DNA from: Siphonodentalium dalli
Taxonomy: Eukaryota; Mollusca; Scaphopoda; Gadilida; Siphonodentaliidae
Direction of reading: 5' to 3'
Length of the DNA stretch: 64,000 nt
Assembly: GCA_032622095.1 (NCBI GenBank)
Contig: CP136065.1
Span: 247,753,474 to 247,817,473 of the forward strand
The position numbers were made by a program, and so were the translations under genes. The notes below the pieces were generated by a model. That model was given only the letters and a program-made list of their open reading frames with translations. It was not told where the DNA came from and made no database searches. Within the stretch, counting starts at the first letter, position 1; the number at the start of each line of letters is the position of its first letter. Shown here piece after piece: positions 11,077 to 21,640 of this stretch.

Positions 11077-12459
11077 TCAAATTTCATTGACACCAATTGA
11101 CCCGTGAGTATGATATATGCCCAGATAGACAGATGGACTGATAGACAAGACAATGTCAATTCTCTATAAAAATATTATATTTGGAATAACTGGCTCAATG
11201 TTAACACCGATTTAGAGGCCACCACCTCAATTCTCCACTGCCAGACATTTAGGCTGACCGAGTATTCCAAACACTGGGACCCCAGAGTTGTTTTGTTTGC
11301 CAAAAAGACTCATATACCAGCCTCATATACCAGCCTCAAATACCAGATGTCAAACATGTCCAACCATAAAAACTTACGGATATCGCTATTATTCCAAATA
11401 CTATGGTCATATTTGTGGTGGGTACCTGACTTCATGCCAGAGAGGATGCAAGCCTCCTTTCTACCAAGAGATCAACTCTGACCATCGGGGGCGACTATGC
11501 TGGGGAGGGGTCAATATTTGTAACGGTTTTGGACATACAAACTGGGGCATATATTTTAAGACACTGTATATGGTATGTTATCTTCCCATAAGTCCATTTT
11601 TTCTCACCATGTTATTTTTTATGAGTCCAATTAAATTGTGGTTGTTTGCGGACATCTGAAATTCATCGACAGTTAATTTTTGTAGCACCTCGTTATTATC
11701 TCCCCTGAATCAAATCAACCGAGCTACTAACAATTTATCAACAATACAAATTAAACTGTCGATAAACATGCATCGTCGGTCAAAGGGACCCGCAGCCTGG
11801 ACGATGCTTACCCACAATTCATTTGTGTGATCATTTAACTGAATCACTGCAGTGGTCATTGTTACCTGGACAATCACATACTGTGGACATGTCGTTAACC
11901 AATCAGATAAGATCTGGACATCCCAGGTATTGTGTGGCGATTGTCGTCTGCTCTCAGTCCAGTCCGGCAGTTAATATGCATCCAGGTAGAAGGCTATAAT
12001 TTTGTAATTCTGTAAATTAGCACCTGATCTATGAAAGGTGACCAATTATTCATTAACAGATTTCATGTTATAAAATCAGAGATGAATGATGTTCATTGTT
12101 CTCATGGAGACCGCAGTGGGAATCGATGAAATAAAGTGTTTGAAATACAATGTAGGCAGATCAGTTGTCAAATACCTGCTTCTGATAGACAATCATAGCA
12201 TTTAAAATGCCACACTATAGTCACTATGATCAGCACTCAGGTGAAATGTTAAATACCATGCTATCCTGAATGAGCACTGAGGTAAAATGTTAAGTAATTA
12301 TCTCAACAGGTGAACATTTTATTCCTGGGGGAGGGATCAACAGAACCCCTCTCTCTTGGATCCAAACCAAATTCACAGGGAAACTTGAATTATATCTCCC
12401 TCTCTTTCTAACTCCTTGATTTATATATTTTTTTGTTATAAACTCCAAGTTATCACTTC
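11077..12459. other. Unassigned DNA
   Basis: No gene recognised. A cagata/gacaga-rich stretch at 11119-11150 resembles the tails of the TATACCCC-type repeats elsewhere. The overlapping open frames at 11288-11659 (123 and 62 codons) begin with a doubled 'cataccagcctca' motif. They have no recognisable domain. Confidence 0.5.
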
Positions 12460-15400
12460 TAAAGTTTGTAGCAAATTTTCAAATTAGCACCTTGTGCATC
12501 TAAAATTTCATAAAATAAATGAAAATGCTTGTTTGTAAGACAAATAAAAACAACATACTTACAATAAGCATTGATTGGATATTTCTAATTTTGAACAATC
12601 TCAGCCAGTTTTGCATTGTTGTTACTGTTGAAAATGCATGTAGGCGAGGGGTGGGGGCAATTGCCTGCACTTTGTCAGTACATGACTGCATGGTTGAGAC
12701 CAAATGCAGGATAACATTACATAACAAAAAGTATTGCATTTCTCATATAAAAATTAAGATTATAAATGACAGGGAGGCCTATACGGGGAGACATAGGGGC
12801 TTAATGGGAAATAAACGTGGTGATACGCAGCCATGTGCATAACATCATCAAGGTTATAATCTCTATTCATTTAAAGTGGTATAAATCAAGCAGCTGGGCA
12901 GTTAACATAATGAAATATGCAGCATGAAAAATGTCGAGGGTCCCTCTCACTATATGATGTACAGTAATGCCCTAAATAATCGACTCCTTAACCACAGCAG
13001 AATTATGGGTAATTTTTCAGGATTTAGTGAGAGCTTTCCGATGAATGGCGCCAAGCCATATTTCCGACTAAATCATGAAAAATTACCCATAATTCTGCTG
13101 TGGTTAAGGAGTTGATTATTTAGGGCATTACTGTACAAGTACAAATGTATTTCTAATAAACTTGGTGGCAATTTAAAAAAAAATCAGCACCTTGGGAATC
13201 TAAAAATTTCATAAAATATTTAAATGAAAATGTTCCAACTTGTTAAAAAGAATAAAAAAAAACCTATTCAGAATCAATATTGGAAGGAGAAATAGAACAA
13301 TCTTCATCAATATTGTTTTTTGCAACTGTGTGTGTGTTAGGTGAGGGGAGGGAAGGGGTGAGAGAGAGTGCAAGCATTCTATCAGTACATGACTGCATGG
13401 TTGAGACCAAATGCAGGATAGAATTACATAACAAAATCTCATGCATTTATCAAATAAAAGGTAAGATCATAAATGACAGGGAGCCCTATACGGGCGCGAG
13501 ACATCGAGGCCTACTGGGAAATATAAGTGCTAATACGCGGCCATGTGCATAACATCGTCAGGGTTATAATCTCTATTCATTTAAATCGGAATAAGTCAAG
13601 CTGCTCCTGGGTGAAAATAATGCAATATGCCGTAAGAGAAATAATGAGGGTCCCTCTCACTATACGATGTACATGTATTGCTCATAAACTTTGTGGCAAT
13701 AAAAAAAAAATTCAAACAGCACCTTATGAATCAAAATATTTCATCAAATAATTAAATGAAAATGTTCCAACTTGTTAAAAAGAATAAAAAAAAAACCTAT
13801 TCAGAATCAATATTGGAAGGAGAAATAGAACAAATCTTAGTCAATATTGTCTAACTCTGTGTGTGTTAGTAGAGGGGAGTTGAGGTGAGGGGAGGGGAGG
13901 GAGAGAGAGAGAGGGAGAGAGAGAGGGGGAGAGAGAGAGAGAGAGAGAGCACTCTATCAGTCCACCACTGTATAGTTCAGTCCATATGCAGGATAAAATT
14001 ACATAACAAAAACTGCATTTATCAAATAAAAAGTAAGATGAGAATTGACAGGGAGCCCTATACGGGCGCGAGACATCGAGGCCTACTGGGAAATATAAGT
14101 GCTAATACGCAGCCATGTGCATAACATCGTCAGGGTTATAATCTCTATTCATTTAAAGTGGTATAACTCAAGCTGCTCCTCGGTGAAAATAATGCAATAT
14201 GCCGCAAGAGAAATAATGAGGGTCCCTCTCACTATACGATGTACATGTATTGCTCATAAACTTTGTGGCAATTAAAAAATAATTCAAACAGCACCTTATG
14301 AATCAAAATATTTCATCAAATAATTAAATGAAAATGTTCCAACTTGTTAAAAAGAATAAAAAAAAAACTATTCAGAATCAATATTGGAAGGAGAAATAGA
14401 ACAAATCTTAGTCAATATTGTCTAACTCTGTGTGTGTTAGGTAAGGGGGTGTGAGGTGAGGGGAGGGGATGGGAGGGGAGAGAGGGAGAGAGAGAGAGAG
14501 AGAGAGAGATAGCACTCTATCAGTCCACCACTGTATAGTTCAGTCCATATGCAGGATAAAATTACATAACAAAAACTGCATTTATCAAATAAAAAGTAAG
14601 ATCAGAAATGACAGGGAGCCCTATACGGGCGCGAGACATCGAGGCCTACTGGGAAATATAAGTGCTAATACGCAGCCATGTGCATAACATCGTCAGGGTT
14701 ATAATCTCTATTCATTTAAAGTGGTATAACTCAAGCTGCTCCTCGGTGAAAATAATGCAATATGCCGCAAGAGAAATAATGAGGGTCCCTCTCACTATAC
14801 GATGTACATGTATTGCTCATAAACTTTGTGGCAATTAAAAAAATAATCAAACAGCACCTTATGAATCAAAATATTTCATCAAATAATTAAATGAAAATGT
14901 TCCAACTTGTTAAAAAGAATAAAAAAAACCTATTCAGAATCAATATTGGAAGGAGAAATAGAACAAATCTTAGTCAATATTGTCTAACTCTGTGTGTGTT
15001 AGGAGAGGGGAGGTGAGGTGAGGGGAGGGGAGAGAGGGAGAGAGAGAGAGCACTCTATCAGTCCACCACTGTATAGTTCAGTCCATATGCAGGATAAAAT
15101 TACATAACAAAAACTGCATTTATCAAATAAAAAGTAAGATCAGAAATGACAGGGAGCCCTATACGGGCGCGAGACATCGAGGCCTACTGGGAAATATAAG
15201 TGCTAATACGCAGCCATGTGCATAACATCGTCAGGGTTATAATCTCTATTCATTTAAATCGGAATAACTCACGCTGCTCCTGGGTGAAAATAATGAAATA
15301 TGCGGCGAGAAAAATGACGGTCCCTCTCACTATACGATGTACATGTATTGCTCATAAACTTTGTGGCAATTAAAAAAAAAATTCAAACAGCACCTTATGA

Positions 15401-16456
15401 ATCAAAATATTTCATCAAATAATTAAATGAAAATGTTCCAACTTGTTAAAAAGAATAAAAAAAAACCTATTCAGAATCAATATTGGAAGGAGAAATAGAA
15501 CAAATCTTAGTCAATATTGTCTAACTCTGTGTGTGTTAGTAGAGGGGAGGTGAGGTGAGGGGAGGGGAGGGAGAGAGAGAGAGAGCGAGCACTCTATCAG
15601 TCCACCACTGTATAGTTCAGTCCATATGCAGGATAAAATTACATAACAAAAACTGCATTTATCAAATAAAAAGTAAGATCAGAATGACAGGGAGCCCTAT
15701 ACGGGCGCGAGACATCGAAGCCTACTGGGAAATATAAGTGCTAATACGCAGCCATGTGCATAACATCGTCAGGGTTATAATCTCTATTCATTTAAATCGG
15801 TATAACTCAAGCTGCTCCTCGGTGAAAATAATGAAATATGCCGCGAGAAAAATGACGAGGGTCTCTCACTATACGATGTACATGATAAAACGAGGGTACA
15901 TCTCACTATACGATGTACATGTATTGCTCATAAACTTTGTGGTAATTAAAAACAAAATTCAAACAGCACCTTGTGAATCAAAAAATTTCATCAAATAATT
16001 AAATGAAAACGTTCAACTTGTTAAAAAGAATAAAAAAAAACCAATTCAGAATCAATATTGGAAGGAGAAATAGAACAAATCTTAGTCAATATTGTCTAAC
16101 TCTGTGTGTGTTAGTAGAGGGGAGGTGAGGTGAGGGGAGGGGAGAGAGGGAGAGAGAGATAGCACTCTATCAGTACATCACTGTATAGTTCAGTCCATAT
16201 GCAGGATAAAATTACATAACAAAAACTGCATTTATCAAATAAAAAGTAAGATCAGAAATGACAGGGAGCCCTATACGGGCGCGAGACATCGAGGCCTACT
16301 GGGAAATATAAGTGCTAATACGCAGCCATGTGCATAACATCGTCAGGGTTATAATCTCTATTCATTTAAATCCGAATAACTCAAGCTGCTCCTCGGTGAA
16401 AATAATGAAATATGCGGCGAGAAAAATGACGAGGGTCCCTCTCACTATATGATGTA
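12460..16456 (+). repeat. Satellite array, seven monomers of about 535-575 bp
   Basis: The landmark ccatgtgcataacatc recurs at 12831, 13541, 14113, 14676, 15214, 15752 and 16326. Spacings are 710, 572, 563, 538, 538 and 574. The 710 spacing falls to about 535 once the E element at 12960-13135 is removed. Each monomer has, in order: an A-run, a cagcacctta(t)gaatc block, ttccaacttgttaaaaag, an attggaaggagaaatagaa block, tctgtgtgtgttag, a GGGGA/GA microsatellite of variable length, aggataaaattacataac, and atacgggcgcgagacatcga. The inner monomers are almost identical, while the first is clearly diverged. Length differences come mainly from the GA tract and a roughly 38-bp local duplication at 15860-15920. 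The short open frames within it shift between monomers and are not genes. Confidence 0.95.
12960..13135. mobile_element. Family E MITE copy E2 inside the satellite
   Basis: TA-bounded ends CAGTAATGCCCTAAATAATC and its complement. It is 176 bp with a shortened centre (gtgagagctttccgatgaat). It lies only in the first, most diverged monomer, right after the gatgtaca landmark that in other monomers runs straight into tgtattgctcataaac. Insertion therefore happened in an already existing monomer. Confidence 0.92.
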
Positions 16457-17029
16457 TCATCTGTAAAGCATGAAATATTCTATTCCCAAATCTCCAGAGT
16501 CTTTATAAATTATTGATGTTAAGGCAGAGAAAACGGAGATAATTCAAGGACCCATTGATCATCGCGGGACACATGAATTTTATACAGAAGTCATAAAAAG
16601 ATGGATCTGAGAGAGATGAGGTGGATGTGAAATGAGAGAGATATCTCATGAAATGGTGACTTTCTTTTCCTGATTTCAAAGCCAGTGCTGAGAGGATTAT
16701 AATTTAGGAGCTAGACAAATTATAGATCGGTTAAGGAGGCTATTTATTTTTAAAAATTTCTCAAAATTCATTTTCTTTGTTCAAATCCAATATTTCTAAC
16801 AGAATAAATTCTATATATTGAAAGAATGTCTGATGAAGCTTTCTTTTTTCAATGACGAGGGAGGTGCCTGAGTGACAAGCGAGGTACCTGAGTGATGAGA
16901 GCACGGAATTTTTATTTATTTTTTCCCAAAATGTCCGAAAATGTAGGAAACACTCCGGAAACATACTAAAATTCATTTTCATTGTTCAAATCCAATATTT
17001 CTAACAGAATATATATATCTGAACCATGG
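16457..17029. other. Unassigned DNA with a 44-bp direct repeat
   Basis: No gene. A nearly identical 44-bp sequence (aaaattcattttctttgttc, then aaatccaatatttctaacag) occurs at about 16763 and again at about 16968. The copies are 205 bp apart in the same direction. Confidence 0.6.
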
Positions 17030-17400
17030 GTTATCGGATCTCGATGAAATTTGGTATGCAGGTTCGGCATCAGCAGGGCTTTCAAAAGAAAGTTCACTAA
17101 CATTGTTCACATTTTCCGTTCAAGAGTTATCCCTCTTTGTCTATCTGAACATGTTGGATTTCCGTCTGTCGTTCATTAGAATTGTCAAGTAATTTGTTCG
17201 TTCATCACATTTTTGTTTACAATTTGGTTTCCAAATAGGCCATATATTTTAATTTTTACCATAGGGTGAAACCTCTTGTTTGTCCAGACCCACCCCGTCG
17301 TCACCCTCCTAATTTATATAGACAGATGGAAGGACAGACAGATGGATGCATGTAATCCAATATACCTCCCCCCATCTTTTGGGATTGGGGTATAATTATA
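17030..17400 (+). repeat. Dispersed repeat ending in a GGGGTATAA hairpin
   Basis: Contains 'tcgatgaaatttggtatgca', 'caagagttatccctc', a gacagatggaaggacagaca tract, and a terminal stem made by atataccTCCCCCC and ggGATTGGGGTATAA. This layout (match to a non-coding body, purine/pyrimidine GACAGA tract, TATACCCC hairpin) recurs at 50815-50945 and less clearly at 21285-21483. Probably a non-autonomous transposon. I cannot assign a superfamily. Confidence 0.65.
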
Positions 17401-17767
17401 GGGATGCCCAGATGGAAAGCTGGAGGTCTGGAGTGAGAATGGAGATAGAAGTGGATTGTTGACTTTCTTTATATAAAGAAATGGGTTCCATTTAAAACCT
17501 CAGACCAGTGGTATAACGAGGAATCTAAACCACAAAGACAAAGCCCTGATGTAATTTTTTAGATTCAGGTAGGTGTAGAGGAAGTTCCACAAATAATTTT
17601 ATCAAACTATCCCCAATTCCAAATTAATCCTTTGATATCAGGCTTTAATATGATCAAGTTAAATAAAGTTAGTAGATTCCTATTCATTCATTTGTAGGGA
17701 TGCTGATCTTAAAACTTATATTCTGAATATGTCTTCAAACGAATGAAAAGAAATCTAGGATGTTTAA
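17401..17767. other. Unassigned DNA
   Basis: No gene or repeat recognised in this stretch. Confidence 0.5.
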
Positions 17768-17868
17768 TCCTTTGAAGGCCGGAGCTTCCTGAAATTTTGA
17801 GAAAACCCTGTGCCAATGCATATATAAGAGAATACATTGGCCTAACAATATTTACCTTGACCTTGTAA
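17768..17868 (-). mobile_element. Family D fragment interrupted by family B
   Basis: Starts TTAATCCTTTGAAGGCCGGA, then gcttcctgaaat, ccctgtgccaatgcatatat, ttggcctaacaatatttacc and ttgaccttgtaagcc. The sequence changes abruptly to family B at about 17869, so the rest of D is lost. Confidence 0.78.
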
Positions 17869-18222
17869 GCCAAATTCACCCTCTGGAGACCTCATTCTGC
17901 TTAGGCCTCATCTTCTGGGAAGTATCTATAGTATTAAATTAACATTGTTTTTAGCTATATTTCCCTTCTAGGAAGTTTCTATATCCCCTAATTTGCAGAA
18001 GATAAAATTCATAATTGAGGTGCCCAATGGGTGAACATCACCAACTTCAACTGAGGAACTTCAATCTGATCGTAGGTTTGCCATAGAAGTTGAGGGCCTT
18101 AGCAGAATGAGGTCCCCAGAGGGTGAATTTAGTGATTCTAGCCCGCTATGCGGGATAGCATCACTAAATTCACCCTCTGGGGACCTCATTCTGCAAATGA
18201 CAGACACACTATTTCAAGGCCT
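17869..18222. mobile_element. Family B MITE copy B1 (hAT-like), left end missing
   Basis: The truncated left hairpin (caaattcaccctctggagac, ctcattctgcttaggcctca) is followed by the family B interior (cttctgggaag...cttctaggaag; gaggtgcccaatgggtgaac). Next comes a complete right hairpin whose arms read gcagaatgaggtccccagag, then ggtgaatttagtgat, around a GCCCGCTATGCGGG centre. It ends ctgcaaatgacagacaca then ctatttcaaggcctgg. Confidence 0.85.
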
Positions 18223-18765
18223 GGTTGTTTGTTGAACTTATTTTATCACATAATTAGCCCCTAAACCCGGCCGCATATTTTTTAGTAAGAGGCACATGTA
18301 TTATCGGCACACACAGTGACATTAGAGCTTAACTCAATGTTGATGTCAATGCTGGAACTTTATTATTATGTTAATTAGAATATAATTAAGATATTCAATT
18401 TGTGTTGGGTTATTTAGTGTTGACTTGAACATGGGTGATACGGGTGGTTGAACAGTTTTGTCAACATGAAAAAGACACATTTTAAATGGAACTATATTTG
18501 TTCTTGAAGGTGTCATTACTTCCTCTTTGGTTGTGATAAGGAAATAATTTTTTTTTTTTAACCCCAGCCATTTTGAGATCGTTTTTCCTTGCTAAAATGT
18601 GATTATGTGATCAAATGGATCTCAAATTTGTTGCAATTCTATTTGAAATTCATTAACATCGTCCAATAAATTCCACTTGAATCGAATTTAGTGAACTCTT
18701 TAATAAATTTCGTCTAGAATTGCGACACATTAGAGATCCTCTATATCTGAACATTTTTCCACAAA
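18223..18765. other. Unassigned AT-rich DNA
   Basis: No gene or repeat recognised. Confidence 0.5.
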
Positions 18766-18877
18766 TACAGTAATGCCCTAAATAATTGACTCCTTAACCA
18801 CAGCAGAATTATGGGTAACTTTTCAGGATTTAGTCGGAAATATGGCTTGTTGCCATTCATTGGAAATTTCTCACTGA
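18766..18877 (+). mobile_element. Family E copy E3, left arm only
   Basis: TA-CAGTAATGCCCTAAATAAT through the left arm to cattcattggaaa, then tctcactgagagctta, where it is replaced by family B sequence. The right arm is absent, so B2 or a deletion removed half of the palindrome. Confidence 0.85.
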
Positions 18878-19065
18878 GAGCTTAGCGGGCTAGCATCACT
18901 AAATTCACCCTCTGGGAACCTCATTCTGCTGAGGTGTATAAAGCAGAATGAGGTCCCCAGAGGGTGAATTTGGTGATGTTAGCCTGCTATGCGGGGTAGC
19001 ATCACTAAATTCACCCTCTGGGGACCTAATTCTGCAAATGACAGAATCCCTATTTCAAGGCTTGT
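18878..19065. mobile_element. Family B MITE copy B2, left end missing
   Basis: Begins inside the left hairpin (agcgggctagcatcactaaa), then ttcaccctctgggaacctca, a short spacer (gaggtgtataaa), and a full second hairpin (agcagaatgaggtccccaga ... gcctgctatgcggggtagca). It ends with ctatttcaaggcttg at about 19057. It lacks the roughly 250-bp central spacer of longer copies, like B5. Confidence 0.85.
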
Positions 19066-19073
19066 ACGCACAA

Positions 19074-19157
19074 ACACCCCTCCATATGAATAATAGGCCA
19101 TTCCAATGTATACTATTATAACTGAATGGGAGAATCCATTTAGTGGAGAAAGGCTTT
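19074..19157 (-). mobile_element. Family C fragment
   Basis: Reads aacacccctccatatgaata, aggccattccaatgtatac, ttataactgaatgggagaat and ccatttagtggagaaaggc, then tttTAA. This is the right-hand part of family C with a decayed end. Confidence 0.75.
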
Positions 19158-19664
19158 TAACTCAAGCGCTCAGCTGCACTAGAAAAAACTCACAAAATAA
19201 GATGTTTATTCCTGATAGCATGATGCCATAATAGGAGGGATCCTGTGATGCCATATGGTTTGATAAAACTCTAAATTCAATTTCCTCAAGATTGAAAAGC
19301 AATCATTTCACAGTCCATAATCACAAGATTACGCCAAAAATTAAAATATCGTCAAAAACAGCACATTATGATATGACGAAGTTATGAATGTGAAATGAGA
19401 GTTTGAGTAATGTGTCAATTCAGCACAGACAGTGATGGAGCATACGTCACGTAGCAATCGAGGAGACGTCGAAATGCATGCGGGATAACATCCATCATTT
19501 CTCTGTGTAAACAAGTCATCAATGACTCAATACGACCCTCGGATTCACCTTCACACCTCACATCATCAACTTACATTTTTATTAGTCCTTCTCCCATGTA
19601 TTAAGGTATGTTAGTGTCCAGTATGTGTGAATGAAGAAATTTAGTTTTTGATCAAAGGAAGGTT
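19158..19664. other. Unassigned DNA
   Basis: No gene or repeat recognised. Confidence 0.5.
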
Positions 19665-20720
19665 AAGTTACCCCCAGGGGGGGCTTCTTATGACTGGTCG
19701 CCCCAGGAGGATGGTTTATGACCGGTAATTCATCAAATTACGACAAATAACCCAATAACAGTTTACCAGACCAAATAGGGATTTCTCCTGAAATCAGTTG
19801 GGTAAATTGTTTCAAATTATAAAAATGTTTGTCTAAATTTTGAAAATGTCAAGTGACGACTCCCTACTTTAACCCTTTACCCAACAAACCGGCCAAATAA
19901 AGCTTCAACAGCCTAAAATATCTTCGGTCTGTCTCAATAAAACCATACAAATATGGATATCATTGGAACCGGCTCCTTGACCACATTGTGATAGTTATAG
20001 TTATGCCCTGTGCCAATGCATTCTCTTATATATGCGAGTCGACCATAGGTCGCCTCGCATATATAAGAGAATGCATTGGCCTAAAAAAAATCTTTTTTTA
20101 ACACTTTTTACCATTTTTTTCTTACATTCTTTAACAATTTTAGAATTTTTAATGTGTTAAGCCAATGCATTCTCTTATATATGCGAGGCGACCTATGGTC
20201 GACTCGCATATATAAGAGAATGCATTGGCACAGGGCCCTTCTGTTGGGTAAAGGGTTAAGCAGAATGAGTATAGGCTGACAACTGACTCTCTAAAATGAG
20301 TATTTCTCATGAAATCAGTTAGTTTTAAATTATAAACGTTTTTGTCTCAATGTTGAAAATGGGAAGAAGACTTGAATCTATTGAATAAAACGTCACCAAC
20401 ATATTGTCCTTCATTATTACATGTAGGTGGGAAGAATTTTTTGTATCTAATGAGTGTTATCACCAGGAGGATATCCAATGACTGGTACCCCCCCCCCCCC
20501 CCCCCCCCCCCCCACCAGGGAATGGGTTATGACTGGTACCTGCAGGTGAACGAGTTATGAAGACAAGTCATAAAATCATAGACAAATAATCAGGTAACAC
20601 ACAGTAGAAAACCAATTACTGGTAAATAGGATTTTGCATGAAATTAGTTGGGTAGAATTTTTAAATCATACAAATTTGTTTGAATTTTGAAAATGGAAAG
20701 ACTTGGAACAATTGAATACA
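19665..20720 (+). repeat. Tandem duplication split by element A2
   Basis: Two to three diverged copies of a roughly 200-bp unit: (cc)aggaggat(a/g)..ttatgac(t/c)ggta, gacaaataa(c/t)c, then (tc)atgaaat(c/t)agttgg, taaat..ttgaaaatg. They lie at about 19665-19860, 20275-20380 (partial) and 20455-20720. The A2 element sits between them. A 26-C run lies at 20488-20513 inside the last copy. Confidence 0.7.
19869..20259 (-). mobile_element. Family A MITE copy A2 (TTAA target)
   Basis: Full copy in reverse orientation: TTAA, CCCTTTACCCAACAAACC, the roughly 140-bp unique end (tcggtctgtctcaataaaac; ggaaccggctccttgaccac), then two 68-bp hairpins around the A/T spacer, and GGGTAAAGGG-TTAA. Complete TTAA on both sides. 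Confidence 0.93.
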
Positions 20721-21640
20721 ATATCTCTAAATCAAAAATCAATAATGAATATGGCCTCACATCTGACATAAACAAAATGGGATTGTTGAAAACTATAAAC
20801 TTTAATTGGTGTACAATTTTTATATCAAAGTTTAAAATTCAACTATAGACTATGTAATATATGGCTATATATAACATCACTAATGACCACTCTGACAAAT
20901 GGCTCAGTTTTACATATGGCCTGGCATATGGCCCAATCTATTAACATTTTTATTACCTCATTGACATTGTATGTTTTACTATTCTACTGTCCATCGAAGT
21001 GAGGAAGCAGGAATTTTGCTTCTGATCAGCCATATAAATCAGACTTACTTCACTGGATGGCCTGAGGGTATGCAATACAAGGTGTGATTATTCATGTTTG
21101 GACAAATAACCCAGGGACATCAAAGGTCATTCTCAAGGACATGGGACATTAAAGGAGACAGTCCTCAACCAACTGCCCTGGAGATTTTAACAAGACTTTG
21201 GATTCAAATTAACAAGATAATTCATTTAGAATAATATTTGGAATATCAGCCTTATTTGTACCCAATAAAACATTGGTTAATAGATCAGATATTCCGTAAA
21301 AATGGTCCTCTCCCAACATTGGGACATTCAAAATTCAACAAGAGGTGGGCTGTCCCAAAGAGACTAAGGATACCCCCTGTGGCAGTCGAGAAAAACTGCA
21401 AACAAAACTGGCCTGTGCAAAGTTTTTAAAATTTTTACCAGAAAATGTAGACAAGATGATTCCAGTATACCCCCCCCCCCCCCACAACTCAGGCTCAGCC
21501 ATCACCAAGGTTAGAAAATAAGAATGAAATCAAATGTGGACATTAAAGAGATAAACCTACTCTGTTACGCTGTTGAGTTGGATATTAGAAGATTTGAGCT
21601 TCAAAACAGTTTTTGAACTTGCTTGCTGCTATTAAAATTA
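20721..21640. other. Mostly unassigned DNA with a half family M element
   Basis: No gene recognised. A 14-C run at 21470-21483 follows ccagtata, resembling the TATACCCC ends of the dispersed repeat at 17030-17400. At about 21546-21640 lies a half copy of family M (gagataaacctactctg ... cttcaaaacagt). Confidence 0.55.

Noticed and set aside
11288-11659. 123-codon plus-strand open frame rich in Cys and Tyr
   Set aside because: No recognisable domain, no codon bias I can see, and an overlapping frame of similar length. Chance is an adequate explanation.
13280-15737. Recurring open frames in the satellite ending in GLLGNISANTQPCA, some with GERERERE-rich starts
   Set aside because: The frames come from the repeated monomer. 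Their start lies in a length-variable GA tract, and the copy at about 15555 is broken by a one-base change, so coding constraint is not supported.
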